DNA from: CAVSJO01 sp963728445
GTDB taxonomy: Bacteria > Gemmatimonadota > Gemmatimonadetes > Longimicrobiales > RSA9
Direction: 5' to 3'
Assembly (NCBI GenBank): GCA_963728445.1
Contig: CAVSJO010000001.1
Location: 124,001 to 188,000, forward strand
DNA length: 64,000 nucleotides
In this document: piece after piece, positions 52,057-60,500 of the stretch
Numbering within the stretch: position 1 is the stretch's first letter
How the letters are laid out: every line of letters starts with the position of its first letter
The notes under the pieces: generated by a model
The model's database searches: none
Told to the model about the DNA's origin: nothing
The model's input: the letters and a program-made list of their open reading frames with translations, nothing else
Translations under genes and position numbers: made by a program

Positions 52057-53354
52057 AGCTCGAGCGGGTACTCGGCCAGCGCGACCTCATTCTCATCGTC
52101 GTGGGCACCGTCATCGGGTCGGGCATCTTCGTGGTGCCCGGGGCCGTGCTCCGGCAGACCGGCGGCGACCCGGGTCCGGCCCTGCTCGTCTGGCTCGTGG
52201 CCGGTCTGCTCTCCCTCCTGGGGGCCCTGACGTACGGCGAGTTGGGGGCCATGCTCCCCGAGGCGGGCGGCCTGTACGTCTACATCCGGGACGCGTTCGG
52301 GTCACTGCCGGCGTTCCTCTACGGCTGGACCCTCTTCTTCGTCATCAGCAGCGGGTCCGTCGCCACGCTGGCCGTGGCGTTCACGTCCTACCTCGACATC
52401 CTCGTGCCGCTCGGGCCCGTGGCGAGCAAGGTCGTGGCCGTAGCGATGATCGCCGCCGTGGCCGCGGTCAACATTCGAGGAACCCGCCACGGCGCCGCCG
52501 TCCAGGGCTGGTCCACCGCGCTCAAGGCGACGGCCATCGTCGTCATGGCCGTGGCCCTCATCGCGGCGGGCCACGGCTTCGCGGGTCAGCCGATCTGGCC
52601 CGCCTCCGTCTCGGGCTCGCTTCTGTCGGGCGTCGGTCTGGCCATGCTCGGCACGCTGTGGGCCTACGAGGGCTGGCAGTACGTGACCTTCTCCGCCGGC
52701 GAGACGCGCGACCCCCAGAAGACCTTTCCACGGGGCATCGTCATCGGCACGGCCGCCCTGATCGTGGTCTATCTGCTGGCGAACGTGGGCTACGTCGCCG
52801 CCCTCGGACCCGCGGGCGCTGCGGCCTCCGACAGCATCGCCGCCGACGCCGTGGCCGCCCTCTTCGGCCCCGTGCCTGCCCGGCTGATCGCCGTGACGAT
52901 CCTCGTCTCCATGTTCAGCGCCGCGAACGGGCTGACGCTCACCGCCCCGCGCGTCTACTACGCCATGGCGAACGACGGGCTGTTCTTCCGGCGCCTGGCG
53001 GAGATCCATCCGCGGTTCGGCACGCCGGCGTTCGCGATCCTGACGAGCTCCGCCTGGGGCGCGATCCTCGCCCTGACCGGCACGTTCGAGCAGCTCCTCA
53101 CCTACGTCGTGTTCACCGGCTGGATCTTCTACGCCCTCGGCGCTCTCAGCGTCTTCTCCTACAGGCGACGTCGCCCCGACGCGCCGCGCCCCTTCCGCGT
53201 TCCCGGCTATCCCTGGACGCCCCTCCTCTTCGTCCTCGCGGCGGCGGCGATCGTCGTGAACACGCTCTTCACGGCGCCCTCCCGCGCCGTGATGGGTCTG
53301 GTCATCGTCGCCCTGGGCGCGCCGGCCTACGCGCTCTGGCGACGGCCCCGCTGA
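52053..53354 (+). CDS. APC-superfamily amino-acid permease
   Basis: 433 residues, GTG overlapping the racemase stop. Twelve TM helices. TM1 carries the unwound GTVIGSGIF motif that binds the amino-acid backbone in LAT/APA-type carriers; TM6 region LGTLWAYEGWQYVTFSAGE is the matching half. Inner-membrane uptake or exchange of amino acids, here probably the free D-amino acids made in the periplasm. Last gene of the operon. Confidence 0.9.
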   Translation: MKLERVLGQRDLILIVVGTVIGSGIFVVPGAVLRQTGGDPGPALLVWLVAGLLSLLGALTYGELGAMLPEAGGLYVYIRDAFGSLPAFLYGWTLFFVISSGSVATLAVAFTSYLDILVPLGPVASKVVAVAMIAAVAAVNIRGTRHGAAVQGWSTALKATAIVVMAVALIAAGHGFAGQPIWPASVSGSLLSGVGLAMLGTLWAYEGWQYVTFSAGETRDPQKTFPRGIVIGTAALIVVYLLANVGYVAALGPAGAAASDSIAADAVAALFGPVPARLIAVTILVSMFSAANGLTLTAPRVYYAMANDGLFFRRLAEIHPRFGTPAFAILTSSAWGAILALTGTFEQLLTYVVFTGWIFYALGALSVFSYRRRRPDAPRPFRVPGYPWTPLLFVLAAAAIVVNTLFTAPSRAVMGLVIVALGAPAYALWRRPR

Positions 53355-53355
53355 T

Positions 53356-53391
53356 CCTGCGGTTCATACCGGGACGCGGGACCTCCGCAGG
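53356..53391 (+). terminator. candidate terminator hairpin after the permease gene
   Basis: CCTGCGG (53356-53362) pairs with CCGCAGG (53385-53391) over a 22-base loop just after the permease stop. Weak because of the long loop and absent U-tract. Confidence 0.35.
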
Positions 53392-53478
53392 GCCTGAGAC
53401 GCCGCTCCGTCTTGCGGCTTCGCGTTTCGCGTGGGATCATGGTCCCGTCCGCACCACGCCTCTTCCCGGGAGACCCCC

Positions 53479-53844
53479 ATGATCCGCGGAATCAAGTTCG
53501 CCTCCGTCCCGGTCAGCGATCAGGACCGGGCCCTCGAGTTCTACTGCGATGTGCTGGGCTTCCGCGTCGCGACCGACGCGCCGTTCGACGAGAACCAGCG
53601 CTGGATCGAGCTCGCCATGCCGGACGACGGCGCGTCCCTCGTCCTCTTCACGATGCACGGGCAGGAGGACCGCATCGGCACCCCGCAGCACGTGACCTTT
53701 TACGCGACGGACGTGGTCGGCACCTGCGCGGAGCTGAAGGAGCGGGGCGTCGAGTTCGTCCAGGACCCGAAGATCGAGGAATGGGGGACGTCGGCCGTAT
53801 TCCGGGACCCCGACGGGAATGTCTTCGTCGTGTCGTCCCGATGA
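53479..53844 (+). CDS. VOC (glyoxalase/bleomycin-resistance) family protein
   Basis: 121 residues, GGGAG before ATG 53479. Single VOC domain: KFASVPVSDQDRALEFYCDVLGFRV at the N-terminus, HVTFYATDVVGTCAELKERGVEFVQDP in the middle, and FRDPDGNVFVVSSR at the end. Probably a metal-dependent lyase, dioxygenase or drug-binding protein working as a dimer; specific role unknown. The HerA-like gene follows 31 bases later. Confidence 0.88.
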   Translation: MIRGIKFASVPVSDQDRALEFYCDVLGFRVATDAPFDENQRWIELAMPDDGASLVLFTMHGQEDRIGTPQHVTFYATDVVGTCAELKERGVEFVQDPKIEEWGTSAVFRDPDGNVFVVSSR

Positions 53845-53875
53845 GCCGGCGCGCCCTTCCGATTCGGAGGACCTC

Positions 53876-56314
53876 GTGAGCGGAGCCGCAGGAGAGCTGC
53901 GGATCGGCGGCATCGTCGACGCGGGGACGGGGAAGCGCACGGGCGACCTCCTCACGGTCGATTCGGCCGACCTGACGACCCATGCCGTCATCGTCGGCAT
54001 GACGGGCTCCGGGAAGACGGGCCTCGGCGTCGTGCTCCTGGAGGAGGCGCTGCGGGCGGGTGTGCCCTCCCTCGTGCTCGACCCGAAGGGGGACATGGGC
54101 AACCTGCTCCTCGAGTTCCCGGACCTCTCCCCGGCAGAATTCGCCCCCTGGGTGGACGCCGACGCGGCGCGTCGGGAGGGCATCACCCCGGACGAGCTCG
54201 CCGCCCGGACCGCGGATACGTGGCGCAAAGGGCTCGCCGGCTGGGACCTCGGCGGCGACGACATCCGCGCTCTGAAGCAGGGCTCGGACGCCGTTGTCTA
54301 CACCCCGGGCTCCACGATGGGCGTGCCGCTCAACCTGGTCGGCTCCCTCGCGGCCCCGGCCCTCGACTGGGACACACAGGCGGAGACGCTGCGGGACGAG
54401 ATCGAAGGCCTCGTCTCGGGTATCCTTACACTCGCCGGGCGGGGCGGCGATCCCGTCTCCGATCCCGGCCACATCCTGCTCGCCACGATCATCGAAAACG
54501 AATGGCGAGCCGGGCGAGGTCTGGACATGGCGTCCCTCATCGGGCTGGTTCAGGACCCGCCGATCCGCAAGCTCGGCGTCTTCCCGATCGACCAGGTCGT
54601 GCCGGAAAAGGACCGGCGCGAGCTGGCGATGAGCCTCAACGCCCTGGTCGCTTCGCCCTCCTTCAGCTCGTGGATGGAGGGGCAGCCCGTGGACGTCGGC
54701 TCCCTCCTGTGGACCCCCGACGGCCGCCCCCGCGCCGCCGTCGTCTACCTGGCCCACCTCTCCGAGCCGGAGCGCCAGTTCGTGGTCACGCTCCTGCTCG
54801 GTCGCTTCGTCACCTGGATGCGTCAGCAGCCGGGTACATCGGCCCTCAGGGCCCTCATCTACATGGACGAGATGTTCGGCTTCGCGCCGCCCACGGCCGC
54901 GCCCCCGAGCAAGAAGCCGATCCTCACACTCTTCAAGCAGGCCCGCGCCTACGGCGTGGGATTCGTCGCCGCCACGCAGAATCCCGTCGACCTCGACTAC
55001 AAGGCCATGTCCAACGCCGGCACGTGGATGATCGGGCGGCTGCAGACGGAGCGGGACAAGGCGCGCATCCTCGAGGGGCTCTCGGACGCCGCTGGCGGCA
55101 CCGACGTGTCCGCCATGGATACCCGCCTCAGCGGCCTGCGCAAGCGCGAGTTCGTGCTCCGCTCGACCCACGTGCCCGAGCCCGTCGTCTTCACGAGCCG
55201 CTGGGCGATGGCCTACCTGCGCGGGACGCTCACCCGGGAGGAGATCATCCGGTTGACGAAGGAGCGGGCGGCCGACGACGAATCATCCGGGGCGACGTCG
55301 CCCGGAGCGTCACCGGCCGTGGCCGCCGACGGCCCGTCCCCCGCCGCCACCGTGCCACGCACCGGCCCGCCGGCTGCGGCGCCGGCCGCCGACGAGAGCG
55401 TGGTCGCGCCGCCCGTCGCCTCCTCCGTCCGCGTCCGCTACCTCGACCCCGCCGCCGCCTGGAGCGACGAGGTCGGCGCGGTGCCCGGCTCGACGCGCCT
55501 GCAGGCGGCGCTCGTCGCCCGTGTCCGACTCCTCTTCGACGACGCGAAGGCGGACGTGGAGCAGCGCGAGGAATGGGAGGCGGTGTACTTCCCCCTCCCG
55601 GAGCGATTCGACGCCTCGGCCGGCACCGCCGTGGACTACGACGACCGGGACCTGCGCGCCGAGCCACCCGACGGCGCGCGCTACGTCCTGCCCCGCGCCC
55701 CCGTGGGGCAGGCGGAGTACTTCCGTGACGCGCAGCGTGCCATCGTCGACTGGCTCCTGCGAGAGCGCTCCGTCGAGGTCTTCGCCAATCGCGAACTCGG
55801 CCTCTACTCCCGCGTGGGCGAATCGGAGGACGACTTCCGAAAGCGCTGCGAGACCGCCGGAGCGGCGAAGGCGGACGAGGAGACCGCGAAGCTGAAGGAT
55901 CGCTACGCGTCGAAGATCGGCCGCGTGAAGGACTCGCTGGCACGGGCCGAGGACCGGCTTCGGGAGCTGCAGGTCGACGTCGGCTCCCGGAAGCAGCAGG
56001 AGCTGGTCGCCGGAGCGGGCCAGCTCATCTCCATGTTCCTGCGCGGCCGGAGCAGCGCACGCTCCCTGTCCGGGTTCGCCTCCCGCCGCTCCATGACCCG
56101 CCGCACTGAGGAGCGCGTCCAGACCGCCGAGGGCCGCGTCTCGGACGAGCAGGCGGAGCTCGCCGATCTCGAGGACAAGCTCGCCGACGAGGTGCAGGAA
56201 ATCGTAGGGAAGTGGGAGGACGCGGCGGGAAAGACGGAGACGGTGAAGATACCCCTGGAGAAGTCGGACATTACCGTGGAGGAGGTCGGGCTCGTCTGGA
56301 TCGGCGGTCGGTAA
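53876..56314 (+). CDS. HerA-like (DUF87/DUF853) ATP-binding protein
   Basis: 812 residues from GTG 53876, with ideal GGAGG five bases upstream. FtsK/HerA-type ATPase: Walker A GMTGSGKTG near residue 42, LVLDPKGDMGNLLLEFPD, Walker B LIYMDEMFGF, and AATQNPVDLDYKAMSNAGTWMIGRLQTERDK sensor region. An Ala/Pro/Ser linker (about 470-510, with a copy of the recurring palindrome) joins a C-terminal half with long coiled coils (about 660-790). No nuclease domain. DNA translocation is the family's general role; no NurA-like partner or defence genes are adjacent. Confidence 0.85.
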   Translation: MSGAAGELRIGGIVDAGTGKRTGDLLTVDSADLTTHAVIVGMTGSGKTGLGVVLLEEALRAGVPSLVLDPKGDMGNLLLEFPDLSPAEFAPWVDADAARREGITPDELAARTADTWRKGLAGWDLGGDDIRALKQGSDAVVYTPGSTMGVPLNLVGSLAAPALDWDTQAETLRDEIEGLVSGILTLAGRGGDPVSDPGHILLATIIENEWRAGRGLDMASLIGLVQDPPIRKLGVFPIDQVVPEKDRRELAMSLNALVASPSFSSWMEGQPVDVGSLLWTPDGRPRAAVVYLAHLSEPERQFVVTLLLGRFVTWMRQQPGTSALRALIYMDEMFGFAPPTAAPPSKKPILTLFKQARAYGVGFVAATQNPVDLDYKAMSNAGTWMIGRLQTERDKARILEGLSDAAGGTDVSAMDTRLSGLRKREFVLRSTHVPEPVVFTSRWAMAYLRGTLTREEIIRLTKERAADDESSGATSPGASPAVAADGPSPAATVPRTGPPAAAPAADESVVAPPVASSVRVRYLDPAAAWSDEVGAVPGSTRLQAALVARVRLLFDDAKADVEQREEWEAVYFPLPERFDASAGTAVDYDDRDLRAEPPDGARYVLPRAPVGQAEYFRDAQRAIVDWLLRERSVEVFANRELGLYSRVGESEDDFRKRCETAGAAKADEETAKLKDRYASKIGRVKDSLARAEDRLRELQVDVGSRKQQELVAGAGQLISMFLRGRSSARSLSGFASRRSMTRRTEERVQTAEGRVSDEQAELADLEDKLADEVQEIVGKWEDAAGKTETVKIPLEKSDITVEEVGLVWIGGR
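55290..55303. repeat. GGGCGACGTCGCCC palindrome, copy 3
   Basis: Perfect 14-base copy within the linker of the HerA-like gene, with flanks matching copy 1 over about 31 bases with one mismatch. Confidence 0.6.
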
Positions 56315-56354
56315 ATTCTGTCATGGCGCCTCCCGACCTTTTAGATTGACCCCT

Positions 56355-58721
56355 ATGCTTGACGACAGCTTCTGGTCCCGCCTCCGCAAGGGCCGACTCT
56401 TCCAGGTCCTGCTCGTCTACCTCGGCGTTTCGTGGGTCGTCCTCCAGGTCGTCGGGGAGCTGCACGAGCTGCTGAGCCTGCCCGACTGGATCGGACCGGT
56501 CGCCCTCATCCTTCTCGCGGTGGGGCTGATCGCCATCCTCGCCACCGCCTGGGTGCAGTCCCATCCCCTCGTGGACGCCCGGGAAGCCACGGACGAGGTC
56601 CCCGGCTCGTGGGAGCTCGACGTCGGAGACGCCCTGCGCTCCGTCCGCGAGGGTCACCTCCCGCACCTCACCTGGGGGCGCGCCATCGGGGCCGGCGTCG
56701 GCGCCTTCGTCCTGCTCTTCGCGGTGGCGGGCATGTACGTCCGCTTCTCCGGCCGCGTCAGCCTGGGACCGAAGGAGGCGTCGGCCGAAGCGGCTCCGGA
56801 TGGCATCGCCGTGCTTCCCTTCGCCGTACGCGGCCAGGACGTCGCCGACTGGCGCGAGGGCATGGTCGACCTGCTCTCCACCGATCTGGACGGAGCCGGC
56901 GGCCTGCGCGCCATCGACAGCCGGACGGTGCTGGCTCGCTGGCACCAGGTCGTGCCCGATTCGGCGGACGTGGACGAGCGAACGGCTCTCGAAGTGGCCC
57001 GCCGGCTCGGCGCCCGATACGCCATGATGGGCACCGCCGTGGCCATGGGCCCCCGGGTGCGCGTGACCGTCCAGCTGCACGAGCTGGTTCCGAACGGAAG
57101 CCGTCGCATCGGCCAGGTCCAGGTCCAGGGCGCGCCGGACAGCGTGTTCACCCTGGTGGACAGCCTCTCCTTTGCCACCCTCGGGCTGCTGGTCGAGGGC
57201 GACAATGGCGAGATCCCGCACGTCGACCTCGCCAGCGTCACGACGTCCTCGCTGCCCGCGCTGAAGGCGTACCTCGAGGGCGAGGCGCACTTCCGCCGAG
57301 GGGAGTTCGAGGCCGCGGCGGACGCGTATTCCCAGGCCGTCGCCGACGACTCGCTCTTCGCGCTGGCGTGGTACCGGCTCTCCGAGTCCTACGGCTGGCA
57401 GGAGGGCGCCGGCAAGGAGCGAGGCAGCGACGCCTCCCGACGCGCCGCGCAGCTCGTCGACCGCCTGCCCGACCGCGTCGCGATGCTGGCCCGCGGGCAG
57501 CTGGCCACGGAACGGTTCGACACGTCGGCGATCGGCATCCTCCAGAGGGCGGTCCAGAAGTACCCCGACGACGCCGAAGCGTGGTACTCCCTCGGGGACG
57601 CGTATCTGCACGTCCGCATGGGCCTGCACGGGTGGGACGACGCCATCGAAGCCATGCAGCGTGCGGTGGACCTCGCCCCCAACTTCGGGCCGTACCGCAT
57701 CCACCTCGTCGACGACGCGCTTCGCAACCGCGCCGACAGCGCCCTGGCCCGCAAGCGGCTCGACGACTTCGAGCGACTCGCTCCCGGGAGCCCGCAGGCC
57801 GGCTACTACCGCGCCGCGTTCGCCCTCGACTTCGGGGACAGCACGCACCGGGCCGACATGCTCCGGCAGATCACGGACTCGCTGAGCCAGAGCGACCTGG
57901 GCCGTACCGATTTCGGACGGTACGTTTCCCAGGCGCTGACGCATCCGCGCTTCTTCGAGCGGGCGTTCGAGCCGTTCGCGAAGCTCGGGCTGAAGTACGT
58001 TCCCGCGAGCGACCAGCCGAACGTCCGCGTCGGGTACGCGGACCAGCTCATCCTGGCACGGGGCCGGGTGCGAGAAGGCCTCCGCGTGCTCCGGGACCCG
58101 ACGGTCCCCGCGCCTCGGCAGATGTTCCCGCTCCTGAAGTGGGAGCTCGCTGGCGTGCCGGGCCTCCGGGCGGCCCTCGACTCCGTGCTCGAGCGCGTCC
58201 CTGGCAACAACGGGCAATTCTTCCGTGCGATTCGGGCGGCCGAGGACGGCGACCTGGGCCCATCCCGTGACGTGGTCGCGGGTATACGGGCGGACGCGGA
58301 TTCCCTTCGCGCGGCAGGAGACACGGTCGGGGCGCGGCGGGGTATGGCGACCCTGCACCTCTTCCAGGGCATCACGCTCTGGAAGGCCGGAAAAGTGGAG
58401 GACGGAATCCGGGAGATGGAGGCCGGCTACGGAATGGCGAACGCCGACCCCGCCACCTTCTGGCTCGGCCTCGCCCACCTCCAGGCCGGGGAGCCCCGAA
58501 AGGCGATCCCGTTCCTCAAGGCACAGATGACGTGGATCCCGCAGCCGCTGGCCGCCTACTATCTGGCCCAGGCGTACGAGCAGACGGGACAGGACGACGA
58601 CGCCCGGACGATGCTCGCCTTCTTCGTCGAGAACTGGTCCGGCGCCGATCCCGCGCTCCAGCCGATGGTCAAGGACGCCCGGGAGCGGCTGGCGCGGCTG
58701 TCACCGGACCGGAGGCAGTAG
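56355..58721 (+). CDS. membrane-anchored TolB/FlgO-like and TPR-repeat protein
   Basis: 788 residues from ATG 56355. Three TM helices in the first 130 residues (RLFQVLLVYLGVSWVVLQVV; GPVALILLAVGLIAILATAW; AIGAGVGAFVLLFAVAGMYV), then a TolB-N/FlgO-like domain (GIAVLPFAVRGQDVADWREGMVDLLSTDLDGAGGL), then TPR repeats (YLEGEAHFRRGEFEAAADAYSQAVADD; AWYSLGDAYLHVRMG; FWLGLAHLQAGEPRKAIPFL). This layout is common downstream of Ser/Thr kinases in Gemmatimonadota and Acidobacteria, but no kinase domain is present. Probably a scaffold. Confidence 0.8.
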   Translation: MLDDSFWSRLRKGRLFQVLLVYLGVSWVVLQVVGELHELLSLPDWIGPVALILLAVGLIAILATAWVQSHPLVDAREATDEVPGSWELDVGDALRSVREGHLPHLTWGRAIGAGVGAFVLLFAVAGMYVRFSGRVSLGPKEASAEAAPDGIAVLPFAVRGQDVADWREGMVDLLSTDLDGAGGLRAIDSRTVLARWHQVVPDSADVDERTALEVARRLGARYAMMGTAVAMGPRVRVTVQLHELVPNGSRRIGQVQVQGAPDSVFTLVDSLSFATLGLLVEGDNGEIPHVDLASVTTSSLPALKAYLEGEAHFRRGEFEAAADAYSQAVADDSLFALAWYRLSESYGWQEGAGKERGSDASRRAAQLVDRLPDRVAMLARGQLATERFDTSAIGILQRAVQKYPDDAEAWYSLGDAYLHVRMGLHGWDDAIEAMQRAVDLAPNFGPYRIHLVDDALRNRADSALARKRLDDFERLAPGSPQAGYYRAAFALDFGDSTHRADMLRQITDSLSQSDLGRTDFGRYVSQALTHPRFFERAFEPFAKLGLKYVPASDQPNVRVGYADQLILARGRVREGLRVLRDPTVPAPRQMFPLLKWELAGVPGLRAALDSVLERVPGNNGQFFRAIRAAEDGDLGPSRDVVAGIRADADSLRAAGDTVGARRGMATLHLFQGITLWKAGKVEDGIREMEAGYGMANADPATFWLGLAHLQAGEPRKAIPFLKAQMTWIPQPLAAYYLAQAYEQTGQDDDARTMLAFFVENWSGADPALQPMVKDARERLARLSPDRRQ

Positions 58722-58724
58722 CCG

Positions 58725-58761
58725 CACCAACTCTCGGCGCCCCGAGGAACACCCGTTGGTG
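58725..58761. terminator. nested hairpin between convergent genes
   Basis: Outer stem CACCAAC/GTTGGTG (58725-58731 with 58755-58761) encloses an inner stem CTCGG/CCGAG (58733-58737 with 58742-58746). Lies exactly between the stops of the TPR and spondin-like genes. Two-way terminator is likely. Confidence 0.5.
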
Positions 58762-58777
58762 GTCATCCGAACGGCCG

Positions 58778-60124
58778 CTACGATCCGACCGGCATGACGG
58801 TGACCTGGATGACGCTCTCCGTCGACGGGTACGTGAAAGCGTCGTCTACGTGCTGAACGACCCCGTCCTCGGCGGTACCTGCACCCGGAGCGGACTGCCG
58901 CGGGGCCTGGTTCGGCCCGAAGCCCGGTATTTCGTTCACCTCCGTGCCCGCATCCCACAGCGACAGGGAGGACGTGACGTCCCCGTTCACCGCCACCCCG
59001 GCGTTGAACAGGGGCAGGCCGCCGGGCGCGAATCCGTAGAACAGATCGTTGCTCTGGCCGAACATCGTCGCCAGCGACAACCGGTCGCCCGGCATGGCGC
59101 TGATCGTGAAGGTGTACGAATGGCCGGGCAGGATCGGGCCGGCGGAACTCGCCTCGTCGGGCGTGTCGAATACGCCGAAGTCGTTTACGTCGGCCGCCCC
59201 GTTCAGGGACGACGCCAGGCTGGACGGATCCGCGTCTTCCGCGAGGTTCTCCAGCCCGTCCCCCCGGTCGGCCTCGCCGGCCGTGTAGAGGGGCTCGCCA
59301 CCCGAGTGCACGACCCAGACGCCCGGCGACAGCGGCGTGGACAGCCCCGTCTCGTCCGCCACGCTCGCCGCCAGCGCCGACGGGTCTCCGTCCTCGGCGA
59401 TGTGCTCCAGCCCCTCGCCCCGGTCCGGCATGCCCGGTTCGAAGAGCGGGGCCGTTCCCGAATGCACGACCCAGACGCCCGGCGAGAGGGGGATCGGCGG
59501 GTGCGTGCCCTCGCTCGTCGTCAGCGTCGTCGCGTTCGACACGTTCTCGATACGCAGCCGGAACTGGTTCCCGCCCAGGGGCGTCAGCGTGACCTTGATG
59601 ACCGAGTCCGTCGGCGGGAGCGTGCCCCACGCGTCCTCAGCGGGGCGTACGCTGGTGTCGTCGTCCGCCGGCCCCGTGTCGGGTCCGGCCTGTCTCGGCG
59701 CCTGATCCATTCCGAGGCCCGGCTCCGCGTCCTCCTCCGTCCCGGCGTCCCACAGCATCACCTGGTCCGTCACGTCGCCGCTCACCGGCTGGCCGGCGTC
59801 GTCGAACAGCGGGATGCCGTCGGCGTCCGGCGCGTAGAACCAGTCGTTGGACTGAGCGAACATCGTCGCGAACGAAACGGACATGCCGGGGGCGCCGTAG
59901 AAGTCCACCTCGAAGGCTTCCCCGGGCGTCGCCGGGCCTGCGGCGCCTGCGTCCACCGGCTCGGTGAACGTCCCACTCTCCGCGAGGGGAAACGCCGTTC
60001 CGACGTTCCGGATCGTGACCTGGAAATTCGTTGGCGTGACCGGCGGCACGTCGACGTCGGTGACGCCGCAGGCCGCCACGCCGGCGATGGCGAGGAGCAG
60101 CCCGAGGTCGCGTGGGTATCGCAT
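58778..60124 (-). CDS. spondin-domain lipoprotein with internal duplications
   Basis: 448 residues, lipobox GVAAC. Spondin-N-like units: FQVTIRNVG, SVSFATMFAQSNDWFYAPDADGIPLFDD in the first and RLSLATMFGQSNDLFYGFAPGGLPLFN in the second, each followed by VSGDVTD/VNGDVTS and LWDAGTE with a PRQ segment. Between them, two copies of LSPGVWVVHSG with an acidic helix (DRGEGLEHIAEDGDPSALA and DRGDGLENLAEDADPSSLA). Surface or extracellular adhesion-like protein; unknown ligand. Divergent from a two-component system. Confidence 0.8.
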   Translation of the reverse strand: MRYPRDLGLLLAIAGVAACGVTDVDVPPVTPTNFQVTIRNVGTAFPLAESGTFTEPVDAGAAGPATPGEAFEVDFYGAPGMSVSFATMFAQSNDWFYAPDADGIPLFDDAGQPVSGDVTDQVMLWDAGTEEDAEPGLGMDQAPRQAGPDTGPADDDTSVRPAEDAWGTLPPTDSVIKVTLTPLGGNQFRLRIENVSNATTLTTSEGTHPPIPLSPGVWVVHSGTAPLFEPGMPDRGEGLEHIAEDGDPSALAASVADETGLSTPLSPGVWVVHSGGEPLYTAGEADRGDGLENLAEDADPSSLASSLNGAADVNDFGVFDTPDEASSAGPILPGHSYTFTISAMPGDRLSLATMFGQSNDLFYGFAPGGLPLFNAGVAVNGDVTSSLSLWDAGTEVNEIPGFGPNQAPRQSAPGAGTAEDGVVQHVDDAFTYPSTESVIQVTVMPVGS

Positions 60125-60500
60125 GATCTCTCTTTCTCCGGGGTCGTGGGCTCACGTCGCCCCCATCATTCTGCACGATCGGGCCCTTTCGGGCGACGTC
60201 GCCGCCGAAAGTCCCGGCCCTTCGGGGGATTCGTCGCTCTCTCGGCTGCCTCGAGGACCGGCGATAGGCGTCTCCCTGGCGTTTCAGTCGCGGCCTTGAA
60301 ACGTTTCAAGCCGAAACGTTGAAACGGGCAGCGGGGCGAGGCGCGTGAGCGTCGTAGCGCGCGAGGCGCGGGAACGGCACGCCGCAGGCGCGGGTTCGGC
60401 GCACGGGCGGCGGGTCCCGCCCGCCGGGCTCGCTTCGTGCCCCCTCGCTTCGTGTCCATCGTGAGGCCGCTCACGGGAACGGACACTCCGCGGACATCCA
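60125..60500. other. 376-base divergent intergenic region
   Basis: Holds one copy of the recurring palindrome (60191-60203) and the TGAAAC half-site cluster (60281-60325). Otherwise no gene seen; promoters for the lipoprotein and kinase genes should lie here. Confidence 0.5.
60281..60325. promoter_or_regulatory. cluster of GTTTCA/TGAAAC half-sites with perfect TTGAAACGTTTCAA palindrome
   Basis: GTTTCA at 60281-60286, the perfect palindrome TTGAAACGTTTCAA at 60296-60309, and GAAACGTTGAAAC at 60313-60325. The palindrome has the form of a LacI-family operator (central CG, about 14 bases). No LacI-type gene occurs in the window. Confidence 0.55.

Noticed and set aside
53876..56314. Anti-phage HerA-type defence system
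   Set aside because: No nuclease, SIR2 or DUF4297-type partner is next to it; neighbours are a VOC protein and a TPR protein.
56346..56354. TTG 56346 as start of the TPR protein
   Set aside because: ATG 56355 lies three codons later in frame and directly precedes the conserved N-terminal segment.
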